Shown: in pieces, positions 41,953 to 50,003 of the stretch
Numbering within the stretch: position 1 is the first letter of the stretch
Layout: each line of letters begins with the position of its first letter
Origin: an uncultured Clostridia bacterium
GTDB taxonomy: Bacteria > Bacillota > Clostridia > Oscillospirales > Acutalibacteraceae
NCBI GenBank assembly: GCA_944376655.1
Contig: CALWDJ010000004.1
Coordinates: 22,367 to 86,366, forward strand
Direction: 5' to 3'
DNA length: 64,000 nt
Notes under the pieces: model-generated
Databases searched by the model: none
Told to the model about the DNA's origin: nothing
What the model saw: only the letters and a program-made list of their open reading frames with translations
Translations under genes and position numbers: made by a program

Positions 41953-42462
41953 TTAAACGATATCCTCCCATTTATAATTGTGCAGCTGACCGAAATTCTC
42001 AAGCTCCGGATAATTCCATTGTCTTAGCGCCTCATAAACTGCTATCGCTACGGAGTTTGAGAGGTTCAGACTGCGTATTCCGCCCTGCATAGGTATCCTG
42101 ACACAGCGTTCGGGATTTTTTATAAGCAGCTCCTCGGGAAGACCCTTTGTTTCCTTGCCGAAAAGGAGATAGCAGTTATCGGGATATGAGACATCTGAAT
42201 GAGTTTGACGTCCTTTGGTTGTAAAATAAAAAAAGGTGCCGTCATTTTTAGCAAAAAAATCCTCAAGGCTGTCGTAATAGGTTATATCAAGGAAATGCCA
42301 GTAGTCAAGACCGGCTCTTTTGAGCTTTTTGTCGTCGGGGGAAAAACCCATAGGACCTACGAGGTGCAGTCTTGCACCTGTGGCGGCACAGGTACGGGCG
42401 ACATTGCCGGTATTCTGGGGAATTTCCGGCTCAACCATAACTATGTTTATTTTTGGCATCAT
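41953..42462 (-). CDS. trmL: tRNA (cytidine(34)-2'-O)-methyltransferase TrmL-like
   Basis: Of three adjacent starts (42468, 42462, 42459), the ATG at 42462 is the simplest. The product is about 169 residues, the size of the single-domain SPOUT methyltransferase TrmL/YibK. It has NIVMVEPEIPQNTGNVARTCAATG, the knotted-region LLFGKETKGLPEELL and the final IPMQGGIRSLNLSNSVAIAVYEAL. It 2'-O-methylates the wobble nucleotide of certain tRNA-Leu species. The knot motifs are clear; substrate specificity is by family. Confidence 0.92.
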   Translation of the reverse strand: MMPKINIVMVEPEIPQNTGNVARTCAATGARLHLVGPMGFSPDDKKLKRAGLDYWHFLDITYYDSLEDFFAKNDGTFFYFTTKGRQTHSDVSYPDNCYLLFGKETKGLPEELLIKNPERCVRIPMQGGIRSLNLSNSVAIAVYEALRQWNYPELENFGQLHNYKWEDIV

Positions 42463-42510
42463 TATCACCGTTATTTTAAATTTTTAAAGCTATTTTCAGA
42501 TTTAAGTTAA

Positions 42511-43386
42511 TTACTTATAATTGATAAAACCGAAATCGGACATTTTCAATCCGAACTTCGGATAGAGAATATCGCTTTCTATATGCAGCATTAAGTTATC
42601 TATACATTTTGAGCATTCTTCCGCAATCACATTTTCATTTTTGTTTTCGGTTTCGGGAGTAAAAAAATCGTCGAATTTGACTTCCATACCTTTATACAGA
42701 GTTGATTTTCCTATATCAAATTTTCCGTAAGTTTTACCGTTGGAGTAATGAACCGAGCAAGTATTATCTTCAGAAATATAAAACCAACATTCAATATCAT
42801 TTTTTTGGTCGTAATAATCAATATAAAAATATTTATCATAGGTGTTCTTAAGTACCGAAACGGAATATTCAGCAAATTCATAAGGGAAAATGGAAAAATG
42901 TCCGTTACCGCTGAGCTGACCGTTATTGTCAATCCAAGCGATCAACGCCCAGTATTTATCCGCCTGCGGATCAAGTTTTCCGCAGTTAAGACAAAAATAT
43001 TTACCGTAATCGTGCGCCGCCGGCTTTCTGTCACCTACATATGAATATCCGCATTTTGTGCAGGTGTATTCGGTGAATCCATCGGTGGTACAGGTGGCGG
43101 CAGTGACTTTTTTAGAAAATATATGATTGCAGACAGAGCTTGTCTGCGACTGAGGTTCTGATGACTCTGCGGATGACGATGAATCGGTTTCGGTTTGTGT
43201 TTCTTCAGAGCTTGAGGGGTTCTCAATGCTTTCATTAAGAACACTTTCTTTTGAATCTGTCGAAGAAACATATATGCTCGTATCCGGCGGAGAGGAAACG
43301 ATTGATGGTGTATCATTTACGGAGCCGCATCCGGCGGCGGAAAAAATAAGAAATGAAATTAAAAGCGCAGAAATAATTTTCTTCAT
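42511..43386 (-). CDS. Putative lipoprotein with zinc-ribbon-like Cys motifs
   Basis: The ATG at 43386 gives a 291-residue protein with a signal peptide and lipobox (IFSAAGC, Cys at about residue 19). Residues 25-85 are a low-complexity Ser/Thr/Glu linker, as in cell-surface lipoproteins. Then comes CNHIFSKKVTAATCTTDGFTEYTCTKCG (quoted as an approximate motif) and YFCLNCGK, a Cys-rich repeat common in surface proteins of Clostridia. The C-terminal 150 residues are unrecognised. GGAG lies about 13 bases before the ATG, a long spacing. Function unknown. Confidence 0.65.
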   Translation of the reverse strand: MKKIISALLISFLIFSAAGCGSVNDTPSIVSSPPDTSIYVSSTDSKESVLNESIENPSSSEETQTETDSSSSAESSEPQSQTSSVCNHIFSKKVTAATCTTDGFTEYTCTKCGYSYVGDRKPAAHDYGKYFCLNCGKLDPQADKYWALIAWIDNNGQLSGNGHFSIFPYEFAEYSVSVLKNTYDKYFYIDYYDQKNDIECWFYISEDNTCSVHYSNGKTYGKFDIGKSTLYKGMEVKFDDFFTPETENKNENVIAEECSKCIDNLMLHIESDILYPKFGLKMSDFGFINYK

Positions 43387-43453
43387 TTTTGTTATTATTC
43401 TCCTTTCCGTCAATCAATAAATTTTCATATCGCAACAGAGTCTGTTTTGGATA

Positions 43454-43482
43454 ATTATACTTTTTAAAAAATAGCTTGTCAA
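43454..43482 (-). promoter_or_regulatory. Promoter of the lipoprotein gene
   Basis: On the minus strand a perfect TTGACA (43477-43482) and a perfect TATAAT (43454-43459) are 17 bases apart. Its -35 hexamer overlaps that of the divergent promoter at 43476-43481. Confidence 0.82.
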
Positions 43483-43504
43483 GCGCTTAAACAGGAGTTA
43501 TAAT
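43476..43504 (+). promoter_or_regulatory. Promoter of the four-helix membrane protein gene
   Basis: TTGTCA (43476-43481) and TATAAT (43499-43504) are 17 bases apart and precede AAGGAG and the ATG at 43534. The -35 is shared, base for base, with the divergent promoter. Confidence 0.8.
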
Positions 43505-43533
43505 ACAAGTATGTTTTTTTAAGGAGCAATAAT

Positions 43534-44151
43534 ATGAAAATGCAGGAAAGCGTACTCGCGCGCGTAAGAATGGTCGAGGAGAAAAACGGTATAAAATACG
43601 CCAAGCCGGGCGGCAGGCTCCACAAGGTTATGCGGGTGCTGTATACTCTTCTTTTCGCTTACACTATGGGGATCAACCTGATTTTTATCGCCGGAATGTT
43701 TATGCGGTATTACGGAACGGATAATTTCAAGAATTTTACGGATACCCTCATAACAGTGTGTGTCTGCACCGGGCTGATAATCGCGGGTTATGTGCTCAGC
43801 TTTTTCAGATTTAAGCTGATTGCCGGAATAATAAGCATTGTGCCTGAAATTTTCCTTATAGTCACATTCGGGGCGGTAATGAAGGACACGCTCGGGTTTA
43901 TGGGCTTCATACCTTCGTTTTTCTGGCGCCATTTTATTCCGCTTGCGCTTATGATAATCACAATGTCGGTAGCGGTATTTATCGCGGTAAGGGCGCGGAT
44001 CAAAACCGAGAGACAGTATAAAAAGGTTATGGATAATCTTTACAGGATATACAACGAAAACGGCGGCGATATTACCGACGATCAGTGGGATAATTTTCTA
44101 AAAGAATATGATCCCTCTGATTACACAAAGCTGTTCAAGGCCAACGAATAA
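43534..44151 (+). CDS. Four-helix membrane protein of unknown function
   Basis: This 205-residue protein has a charged N-terminus (ESVLARVRMVEEKNGIKYAKPG) and four hydrophobic segments, about residues 34-56, 70-90, 92-112 and 128-150 (TLLFAYTMGINLIFIAG, VCVCTGLIIAGYVLSFF and others). An acidic cytoplasmic tail ends in the DDQWDNFLKEYDPSDYTKL region. I do not recognise a family. AAGGAG lies 7 bases before the ATG. The SGNH hydrolase gene starts 12 bases after its stop, so the two are co-transcribed. Confidence 0.75.
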   Translation: MKMQESVLARVRMVEEKNGIKYAKPGGRLHKVMRVLYTLLFAYTMGINLIFIAGMFMRYYGTDNFKNFTDTLITVCVCTGLIIAGYVLSFFRFKLIAGIISIVPEIFLIVTFGAVMKDTLGFMGFIPSFFWRHFIPLALMIITMSVAVFIAVRARIKTERQYKKVMDNLYRIYNENGGDITDDQWDNFLKEYDPSDYTKLFKANE

Positions 44152-44163
44152 GAGAGGCTGTTT

Positions 44164-44859
44164 ATGCAAAATTCAACGCTTGAAAAATTTATCAAAAGAA
44201 TTTCGCAGCCGCTTTACGATAACGGCGCGGTAAATATAGTATGTCTCGGAGACAGTGTAACGCAGGGCTGTTTCGGACCGGGCGAAATAAAGCCTGAACA
44301 GGGGTATGTGTCAAAATTCGCCGGTATGCTGCATTTTCTGTTTCCCAATCAGGTTTTTAACGTGATAAATTCCGGAATAGGCGGAACAACCGCGGCATTT
44401 GCCACAGGGCGGTTTGAGCGTGACGTACTGAAATTTAATCCAGACCTTGTACTTGTGATGTTCGGAGTAAACGATTTTTCAGACCCTGAGTTATACAAAA
44501 ACTCTCTGAGAAAAATTTTCAAGGAACTGTCCGATAGGGAAATACCCTGCGTTTACATTACCGAGCATATGATGAATACATATGTAAAACCCGATACCGA
44601 GGAGTCGCTGAAGGATTACGCGGCGCAGACTTCCGGGGTACAGAACAACGGAACAATGGACGCAATTTTTGAGGACGGAAAGAAAATAGCCGCCGGATTT
44701 TCGGTTCCGGTCTGCGATATGTATTCAAAGTGGAAGTCACTTAACGCCTGCGGCGTAGATACAATAGCGCTTCTTGCCAACGGTATAAATCACCCGCTTC
44801 CGGAAATGCACACGGCGCTGGCTTATGAAATAATTTCAACGAATTTTTATAAAATGTAG
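44164..44859 (+). CDS. SGNH/GDSL family hydrolase
   Basis: This 231-residue protein has the SGNH blocks: GDSVTQG (block I, nucleophile Ser), NSGIGGTT (block II Gly), GVNDFSD (block III Asn, with GVND) and the final GINHPLPE (block V with the catalytic His, Asp expected three residues before but here Asn). No signal peptide is evident, so it is likely cytoplasmic. Such enzymes are esterases or acetyl-hydrolases of sugars and lipids. The missing Asp in block V (NGINHP) is common in the family. The original terminator after this gene is now split by the insertion sequence. Confidence 0.85.
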   Translation: MQNSTLEKFIKRISQPLYDNGAVNIVCLGDSVTQGCFGPGEIKPEQGYVSKFAGMLHFLFPNQVFNVINSGIGGTTAAFATGRFERDVLKFNPDLVLVMFGVNDFSDPELYKNSLRKIFKELSDREIPCVYITEHMMNTYVKPDTEESLKDYAAQTSGVQNNGTMDAIFEDGKKIAAGFSVPVCDMYSKWKSLNACGVDTIALLANGINHPLPEMHTALAYEIISTNFYKM

Positions 44860-44870
44860 GAAAAAAAGCT

Positions 44871-44880
44871 GACCGAGGTC
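44871..44880 (+). repeat. Left target-site duplication of the insertion sequence
   Basis: GACCGAGGTC is repeated exactly at 46561-46570 outside the other end of the element. Rejoining the flanks at one copy restores a hairpin with a T-run. Confidence 0.9.
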
Positions 44881-44929
44881 CAATGTCATTAAGTTAAGAT
44901 ATTGCGAATAGGGAGAAACAAAGAAATAG

Positions 44930-44971
44930 AACACACTTAGGACTGAGAAACAGTTTTAAGTGTGTTTTTAT
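44930..44971 (+). terminator. Inner hairpin near the left end of the insertion sequence
   Basis: AACACACTTA pairs with TAAGTGTGTT and is followed by TTTTA. It would stop transcription entering from the SGNH-hydrolase side. Confidence 0.7.
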
Positions 44972-45038
44972 GTAAAAAAGGCATAAGGAAAAAGCCGATT
45001 AAAAAAATCAGCAAAAAGTACTGTACAAAATAGAAAAC

Positions 45039-46370
45039 TTATGCTACTCTGTAAAGGAAGCTAACCGCATATTTTGTGGTTAAATTTCGAGGTCTGCTTC
45101 TGCCAGGTCGAACGGGTGAAACATTCTTTCGGATAAGAGCTTCTAAATTAGGTGGAGATATATTTCCAAGAAATAGTTGTCTGCAAAGATGTACCGCAAC
45201 TGTAAAATTGGCTTTGTATACATATTTAGTATTAAGCTTTTGAACAATTACGTGCGAGGTAATGAGTTCGGTGAAGTTGTACATAATGAGATTTGCATAG
45301 ATTTCTTGGCAAATAAACTCCACCTTTTTTGAATGAAAATGTAATAAACCTATGGTGTATTTAAGTTCTCTGAAAGAAGTTTCAATACTCCAACGCATAG
45401 CATAAAGCTTTTTGAGTTCTGTGGCAGGAAAATGTATTGAATCCAAATTGGTAACAACTGTTTCGTAAGTAGTGTCGGTAATTTTAAAACGAACAATACG
45501 AAAAGGAAGCTTGTAAAACACAGTCGGCGCAAATTTACGGTTGGTTTTCGGCAAAAAATCAAATGTTACGGCAGAAGGAATAAAACGAAATTCATTTGAG
45601 TTTTCACATAACTCCTTGATTTCGTTAGTTTGTTTTGTAGTTAAAGATAAATTAATAAAGGTATCAAATTCGGGGAAATCAGGCAAATTTAATCCCGAAG
45701 CAATACCACCCACGCTATGAATATCTTTAATTCTAATAAGAAATTTCCAACCTTTTTCCTGTATATGAGCCATTAGATTGTAGTTTTCGTAGCCCCTATC
45801 AGCAATTACAATAGCATTTTGTGTATTAGAACGGTCAACCATAGAACAAAGAGATCTTCTTTCATTCATTTCCCTGTCACCGCCTAAAGCAACATCTTGG
45901 TATGTATGCTGAAGAAGGTCATACATAGCATCCAAATGAAATACATTGTACGGGGACTGACCGTTTGTGCCATCGTAATGAGATTCAATATGAGCGGGAT
46001 TATGAGGTATTTTAAAGTCAGAACCGTCTGCTGCAAATAAACGAAAACCTTTGTAAAGCTTAGCAGAATCGGTTTTCTTTACAAATAAATCAAAAAGTGT
46101 AGGAAAAGCAAAAGAATTAATTTTATTTCTTTGCTGTACAAAGGCGGACGATGAAGCGATTTCCAGAGAACAATTAAAATATTTTAGTAATTCCGTTGTC
46201 AAAGTACCGCCTTGCATAGAAAGTAAAATCGAAATAACTTTTTTAAGAGGAAGTTTTCTGTCTCTTGAAAAATCCTTTTCGGGATTAGACGAAAACATCC
46301 AAGAAACATCGCAAAGTTGCGAAATAGAATCATCAAGTTTTCTCTTAATTGTGCGAATCTTATTTTTCAT
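45039..46370 (-). CDS. IS4 family transposase
   Basis: This 443-residue protein has a DDE core: LFAADGSDFKIP (first Asp), IVIADRGYENYNL (second Asp) and the YREK-type MRWSIETSFRELKY (Glu). Its length is normal for the family. It is AT-richer and uses codons different from the host genes around it. The ATG at 46370 is preceded by AAGGAG. The reading frame is uninterrupted, so the element may still be active. It acts on the 19-base ends described for the element. Confidence 0.95.
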   Translation of the reverse strand: MKNKIRTIKRKLDDSISQLCDVSWMFSSNPEKDFSRDRKLPLKKVISILLSMQGGTLTTELLKYFNCSLEIASSSAFVQQRNKINSFAFPTLFDLFVKKTDSAKLYKGFRLFAADGSDFKIPHNPAHIESHYDGTNGQSPYNVFHLDAMYDLLQHTYQDVALGGDREMNERRSLCSMVDRSNTQNAIVIADRGYENYNLMAHIQEKGWKFLIRIKDIHSVGGIASGLNLPDFPEFDTFINLSLTTKQTNEIKELCENSNEFRFIPSAVTFDFLPKTNRKFAPTVFYKLPFRIVRFKITDTTYETVVTNLDSIHFPATELKKLYAMRWSIETSFRELKYTIGLLHFHSKKVEFICQEIYANLIMYNFTELITSHVIVQKLNTKYVYKANFTVAVHLCRQLFLGNISPPNLEALIRKNVSPVRPGRSRPRNLTTKYAVSFLYRVA

Positions 46371-46504
46371 AAATGTGTCTCCTTGTAAGTAGATTTGAGA
46401 TACTTCTATTTACAAGGGATTTTTATCGTGGGAAGCCGATAAAAATCCGCACATTTCGTTCCATTTGTCAAGTGTTTTTTGAAAAAACTTTAAAAATTAT
46501 TACA

Positions 46505-46541
46505 AAAAAATCGAACCTCACATTTTGTGAGGTTCGATTTT
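46505..46541. terminator. Inner hairpin near the right end of the insertion sequence
   Basis: AAAATCGAACCTCACA and TGTGAGGTTCGATTTT form a perfect stem between an A-run and a T-run, adjacent to the right inverted repeat. It lies upstream of the transposase and can block read-through from outside. Confidence 0.85.
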
Positions 46542-46560
46542 TCTTAACTTAATGACATTG

Positions 46561-46570
46561 GACCGAGGTC
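46561..46570 (+). repeat. Right target-site duplication of the insertion sequence
   Basis: It is the second copy of GACCGAGGTC, followed by AGCTTTTTT, the remaining half of the host terminator. Confidence 0.9.
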
Positions 46571-46577
46571 AGCTTTT

Positions 46578-48974
46578 TTATTTTTCGGTATTATAGAACC
46601 TTTCGGCGAATCTTACAGTTTCCATAGCGTCTTTCGCGTAAAAGTCTGCGCCTATCATATCGGCGTATTCCTTTGTAAGCACCGCTCCGCCGACGACCAC
46701 TGTCACAGGTGCATCTTCTTTTCTCAAAAGAGAAATGGTTTCCTCCATTGCGGGTACGGTAGTTGTCATAAGTGCGCTTAAGCCCACAAGCCGGCAGTTC
46801 TCTGCTCTGACCGTTGCCGCTACTGTCTCGGGGTCAACGTCACGTCCTAAATCTATGATATTGAATCCGTAACTTTCAAGCATTACCTTTACAATATTTT
46901 TTCCGATATCGTGAATATCGCCCTTTACGGTGGCGAGAATGACCTTTCTGCCGCTTTCGGCGGATTTTGCGGGTATTGCGGATTTTATGGCTCCGAAAGC
47001 CGCGCTCGCCGCTTCTGCGCTCATTAAAAGCTGCGGCAGAAACGCTTTTTTGTTTTCAAAATCCTTTCCTATCTCGTCAAGTGCCGGAATAATATATCCG
47101 TTGATAATATCAAGCGGCTTCTCGGTGTCAAGAAGCGATTTCGCAGCAGAAACCGCCGCGTCCTTTATTCCTTTGATTACAGCCGTTTTAAGGTCTGAAG
47201 AATTTGTAATAGCAGCAGACATATCAGGCGCCGCTATACCCTCGGCATATGCTATATAAGCGGCACAGGCGGTATCTCTTCCGGACAGCGCCATATAGGC
47301 GTAATACATATTCATCATTTCGGCGGAAAACGGGTTCATTATTGCGCAGTCAAGTCCGGCGTTAAGCGCCGCGGAAAAAAACGCCGAATTTATTATTTCA
47401 CGTTTAGGCAGACCGAAGGAAATATTCGATACGCCGAGACTGACCTTTATGCCTTTTTCTTTCAGAAGCTGTATTGTACGCAGTGTCACCCTTGCGCTTT
47501 CGGGATTTGAGGAAACCGTGAGCGCCAGAGGGTCAACAACAATATCGCTTGCGGAAATTCCGTAGTTTTCAGCTGTCTTAATTATTTTTTCAGCGATGGC
47601 GAGCCTTTCCTCAGCAGTATCCGGTATGCCGCCCTTATCGAGAGTGAGCGCTATTACCGTTCCGCCGTATTTTGCGACGAGCGGAAAAACCGCCGCCATG
47701 CTTTCCTCGTTGCCGTTTACGGAGTTGACGAGCGCCTTACCGTTATAGATTCTGAGCGCGGCCTCAAGCACGGCGGGATCTGATGTATCGATCTGGAGAG
47801 GAAGGTCGCAGAGCGCCTGAAGCTCCTTTATAACCGACAGCATCATCTGCTTTTCGTCAATTTCCGGAAGTCCCACATTGACGTCGAGAATATGAACGCC
47901 CTTGTCAGCCTGATTAAGTCCTTCGCTTAAAATATAATTTATATCGCCGCCGCGCAGCGCTTCCTTAAACTTACTTTTGCCGGTCGGATTGATTCGTTCG
48001 CCTATAAGCAGGGGAGAAGCGCCTATTTCGACAGCGTGGGTATACGAGGAAACAAGCGTCCGGCTTTTGACAGCCGGAAGTGTGTAGGGCAGTCCGGAGG
48101 TTTTTTCCACCGTTTTTCTTATGTATTCCGGTGTTGTGCCGCAGCAGCCGCCTAAAACAGACGCCCCGCAAAGCGCTATTTCCCTCATATATCCGGAAAA
48201 GCTCTCCGCGTCAATATTATAAACCGTTTCGCCGTTTATACATTCGGGAAGTCCGGCGTTTGGGTTGACGATTACCGGAACGCTGGCGTACCGCAGCAGC
48301 TGCTTTACGGCGGGAAGCATTTTGTCGGGACCTAAGGAGCAGTTTATTCCGAGCGCGTCTGCACCGAGTCCCTCAAGCATCACTACCATTGCGGCGGGGT
48401 CGGCTCCGGTCATTGTGTGACAGCCTTCGTCGTATACATTCGTGACAAATACGGGAAGCGAGCAGTTTTCCTTTGCTGCCAGTACCGCCGCCTTTGTTTC
48501 GTAGGAATCGTTCATCGTTTCAATCAGAATAAGGTCGGCGCCGTATTCTGCGGCGGCTCTGACATTGTCCGCGAAAAGGCTTACCGCGTCCTCAAAGGCA
48601 AGGTCACCGAGCGGCTCAAGCAGCTTTCCGGTAGGCCCCATATCAAAAGCGACGAAAACCTCTTCCTTATCCGCGGCAGCGGCTTTCGCGCAGGCGATGC
48701 CGGCGGCAATCAGTTCTTTGTAATTGCTGAATTTAAGCCGGTTAATTCCGAAGGTGTTAGTCGTAACGATATTGCTGCCGGCTTCGATATATGCTCTGTG
48801 TATAGCCGTAATGTCATCGGGTCTTGAAATATTCCAGCTCTCCGGAGCTTCTCCGGCTTTAAGTCCCTTTTCCTGTAAAAGCGTGCCCATGCCGCCGTCA
48901 AAATACAGCCGCTTTTTTTTCATAAGCCCGGTAATCTGTACCGGACCGGTTTTTTTATTTTCTTTATTTGTCAT
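46578..48974 (-). CDS. metH: Cobalamin-dependent methionine synthase without activation domain
   Basis: This 798-residue protein has a homocysteine-binding barrel (LYFDGGMGTLLQEKG; zinc ligands Cys in GINCSLG and GGCCGTTPEY), a pterin-binding barrel (SPLLIGERINPTGKSKFKEAL, then VHILDVNVGLPEID), and a B12 module with cap helices and VKGDIHDIGKNIV (lower-axial His in DxHxxG). The C-terminal SAM-binding activation domain of full MetH is absent. That domain is encoded separately at 57288-57881, beside metF. It methylates homocysteine with methyl-THF. AAAGGA lies 8 bases before the ATG. It is convergent to the SGNH gene. Confidence 0.93.
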   Translation of the reverse strand: MTNKENKKTGPVQITGLMKKKRLYFDGGMGTLLQEKGLKAGEAPESWNISRPDDITAIHRAYIEAGSNIVTTNTFGINRLKFSNYKELIAAGIACAKAAAADKEEVFVAFDMGPTGKLLEPLGDLAFEDAVSLFADNVRAAAEYGADLILIETMNDSYETKAAVLAAKENCSLPVFVTNVYDEGCHTMTGADPAAMVVMLEGLGADALGINCSLGPDKMLPAVKQLLRYASVPVIVNPNAGLPECINGETVYNIDAESFSGYMREIALCGASVLGGCCGTTPEYIRKTVEKTSGLPYTLPAVKSRTLVSSYTHAVEIGASPLLIGERINPTGKSKFKEALRGGDINYILSEGLNQADKGVHILDVNVGLPEIDEKQMMLSVIKELQALCDLPLQIDTSDPAVLEAALRIYNGKALVNSVNGNEESMAAVFPLVAKYGGTVIALTLDKGGIPDTAEERLAIAEKIIKTAENYGISASDIVVDPLALTVSSNPESARVTLRTIQLLKEKGIKVSLGVSNISFGLPKREIINSAFFSAALNAGLDCAIMNPFSAEMMNMYYAYMALSGRDTACAAYIAYAEGIAAPDMSAAITNSSDLKTAVIKGIKDAAVSAAKSLLDTEKPLDIINGYIIPALDEIGKDFENKKAFLPQLLMSAEAASAAFGAIKSAIPAKSAESGRKVILATVKGDIHDIGKNIVKVMLESYGFNIIDLGRDVDPETVAATVRAENCRLVGLSALMTTTVPAMEETISLLRKEDAPVTVVVGGAVLTKEYADMIGADFYAKDAMETVRFAERFYNTEK

Positions 48975-49023
48975 ATGAAAAATCCTTTGCAGTTATTCGG
49001 CTTGTGCCGTAAAATCAAAAAAT

Positions 49024-49052
49024 ATAATAACATATCAGCCGCCCGAAAGCAA
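49024..49052 (-). promoter_or_regulatory. Promoter of metH
   Basis: On the minus strand, TTGCTT (49047-49052) and TATTAT (49024-49029) are 17 bases apart. The leader is only about 43 bases and contains a CGGC-ACAA-GCCG hairpin; it is too short for a SAM riboswitch. Confidence 0.5.
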
Positions 49053-49066
49053 GAAACAGGGCTTAA

Positions 49067-49882
49067 TTATCTTTCTGACTGATGTGTCTGTGCCGGAGAT
49101 ACCCCGTGTTTTTTTATATATGCTCGGTAAAAAGACGAGTAATCAGAAAAACCGCATTCGGAAAAAACCTTTGTAGGCGACTGTCCTGACTGTATCATAT
49201 TTTTTGCGGTTACAAGGCGTTTTGCCGTTATGTAGTTCCAGACAGTTGAGCCGGTAGCCGCTTTAAAGCTCCTGCAAAGCTGCGGCTTGCTTATGAAAAA
49301 CTCGCGGCATATATCGTCAAGGGTTATCTGTTTGAAAAGATTGCGGTTAATGTAGCTGACGATTTTATATTCTTCGGATTCGCTTATCGATTCATCGCGT
49401 TTTTCCCTGAAGGCCGCCGATATTTCGTTCAGCAGAGGCATAAGATTGGAAATAAGCTGAAGCCTGCGGTTCTCAGATGGCGCAAACATATTTTTGAAAT
49501 AAAATTCATAGCTGCTGCTTTTGAAATCGGTAGACCTGTAAAGATTAAATTGTCCGTTGGTACGCTCTGTATAAGCTGATACGAGAAATCTTGATTCGTC
49601 GATACTGTCAAATATGTCAATAGGAAAATTTATGACAAATCTTGTGTAGGGATAGGATCCGTTTAAGTCGATATAATGAGATTCCGCAGGTCTCATAATC
49701 AGTATATCTCCCTTTTCAAGCGTGTACTGCGTACCTTCGATTTTGTATGTTCCTTTTCCTTCCAAAAAACCGTAAAGTTCGCAGCGCTCATGCGTGTGTG
49801 TTTTGAAGTTCGAGGGTTCAGGGTTTATATCTCTTGCGTAATGTGAACTGATTTGATCATCATAATAATTAAAAAAACTTTT
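49067..49882 (-). CDS. AraC family transcriptional regulator
   Basis: The TTG at 49882 has AAAAAGGTG 6 bases upstream; an ATG 30 bases earlier has no ribosome site. The 271-residue product has an N-terminal cupin-like sensing domain (HTHERCELYGFLEGKGTYKI) and a C-terminal double HTH (LDDICREFFISKPQLCRSFKAATG and SECGFSDYSSFYRAYIKKHG). It is divergent from uxaC across a 121-base gap that has two inverted repeats, so it probably controls the hexuronate cluster. Its ligand is unknown. Confidence 0.92.
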   Translation of the reverse strand, partial: KSFFNYYDDQISSHYARDINPEPSNFKTHTHERCELYGFLEGKGTYKIEGTQYTLEKGDILIMRPAESHYIDLNGSYPYTRFVINFPIDIFDSIDESRFLVSAYTERTNGQFNLYRSTDFKSSSYEFYFKNMFAPSENRRLQLISNLMPLLNEISAAFREKRDESISESEEYKIVSYINRNLFKQITLDDICREFFISKPQLCRSFKAATGSTVWNYITAKRLVTAKNMIQSGQSPTKVFSECGFSDYSSFYRAYIKKHGVSPAQTHQSER

Positions 49883-49939
49883 CAAAATTATCACCTTTTT
49901 TAATAATAACATATTGTGATAATATATGCAATGTAAAAT

Positions 49940-49963
49940 GTTAAGATTAACAATTTAATTGTT
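49940..49963 (+). promoter_or_regulatory. Inverted repeats upstream of uxaC, candidate operator
   Basis: GTTAA-GA-TTAAC (49940-49951) overlaps a perfect 15-base palindrome AACAATT-T-AATTGTT (49949-49963). Both lie between the divergent AraC regulator and uxaC and overlap the likely -35/-10 area (TTAAGA at 49941, TATATT at 49964, 17 bases apart). Binding by the AraC protein or another repressor is inference. Confidence 0.45.
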
Positions 49964-50003
49964 TATATTATAGGTATAAAATATTAAAAAAGGAGGCTCG
50001 TAA

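Larger units (their letters stand above)
44881..46560 (-). mobile_element. IS4-like insertion sequence, 1680 bp, intact
   Basis: The ends are perfect 19-base inverted repeats, CAATGTCATTAAGTTAAGA at 44881-44899 and its complement at 46542-46560, flanked by a 10-base direct repeat. It carries one DDE transposase (45039-46370, minus) with full-length reading frame. Hairpins with T-runs lie inside each end (44930-44966 and 46505-46541) and may insulate the transposase from outside transcription. The 10-base duplication and the transposase type fit the IS4 family, near the IS231/ISPepr1 groups; I do not assign a name. Confidence 0.93.

Noticed and set aside
43411-43413. TTG start for the lipoprotein gene 27 bases upstream of the chosen ATG
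   Set aside because: It has no ribosome binding site of its own and would place extra residues before a standard signal peptide start.
48975-49066. SAM riboswitch or T-box upstream of metH
   Set aside because: The gap is too short and lacks the multi-helix structure; only a small CGGC/GCCG hairpin is seen.
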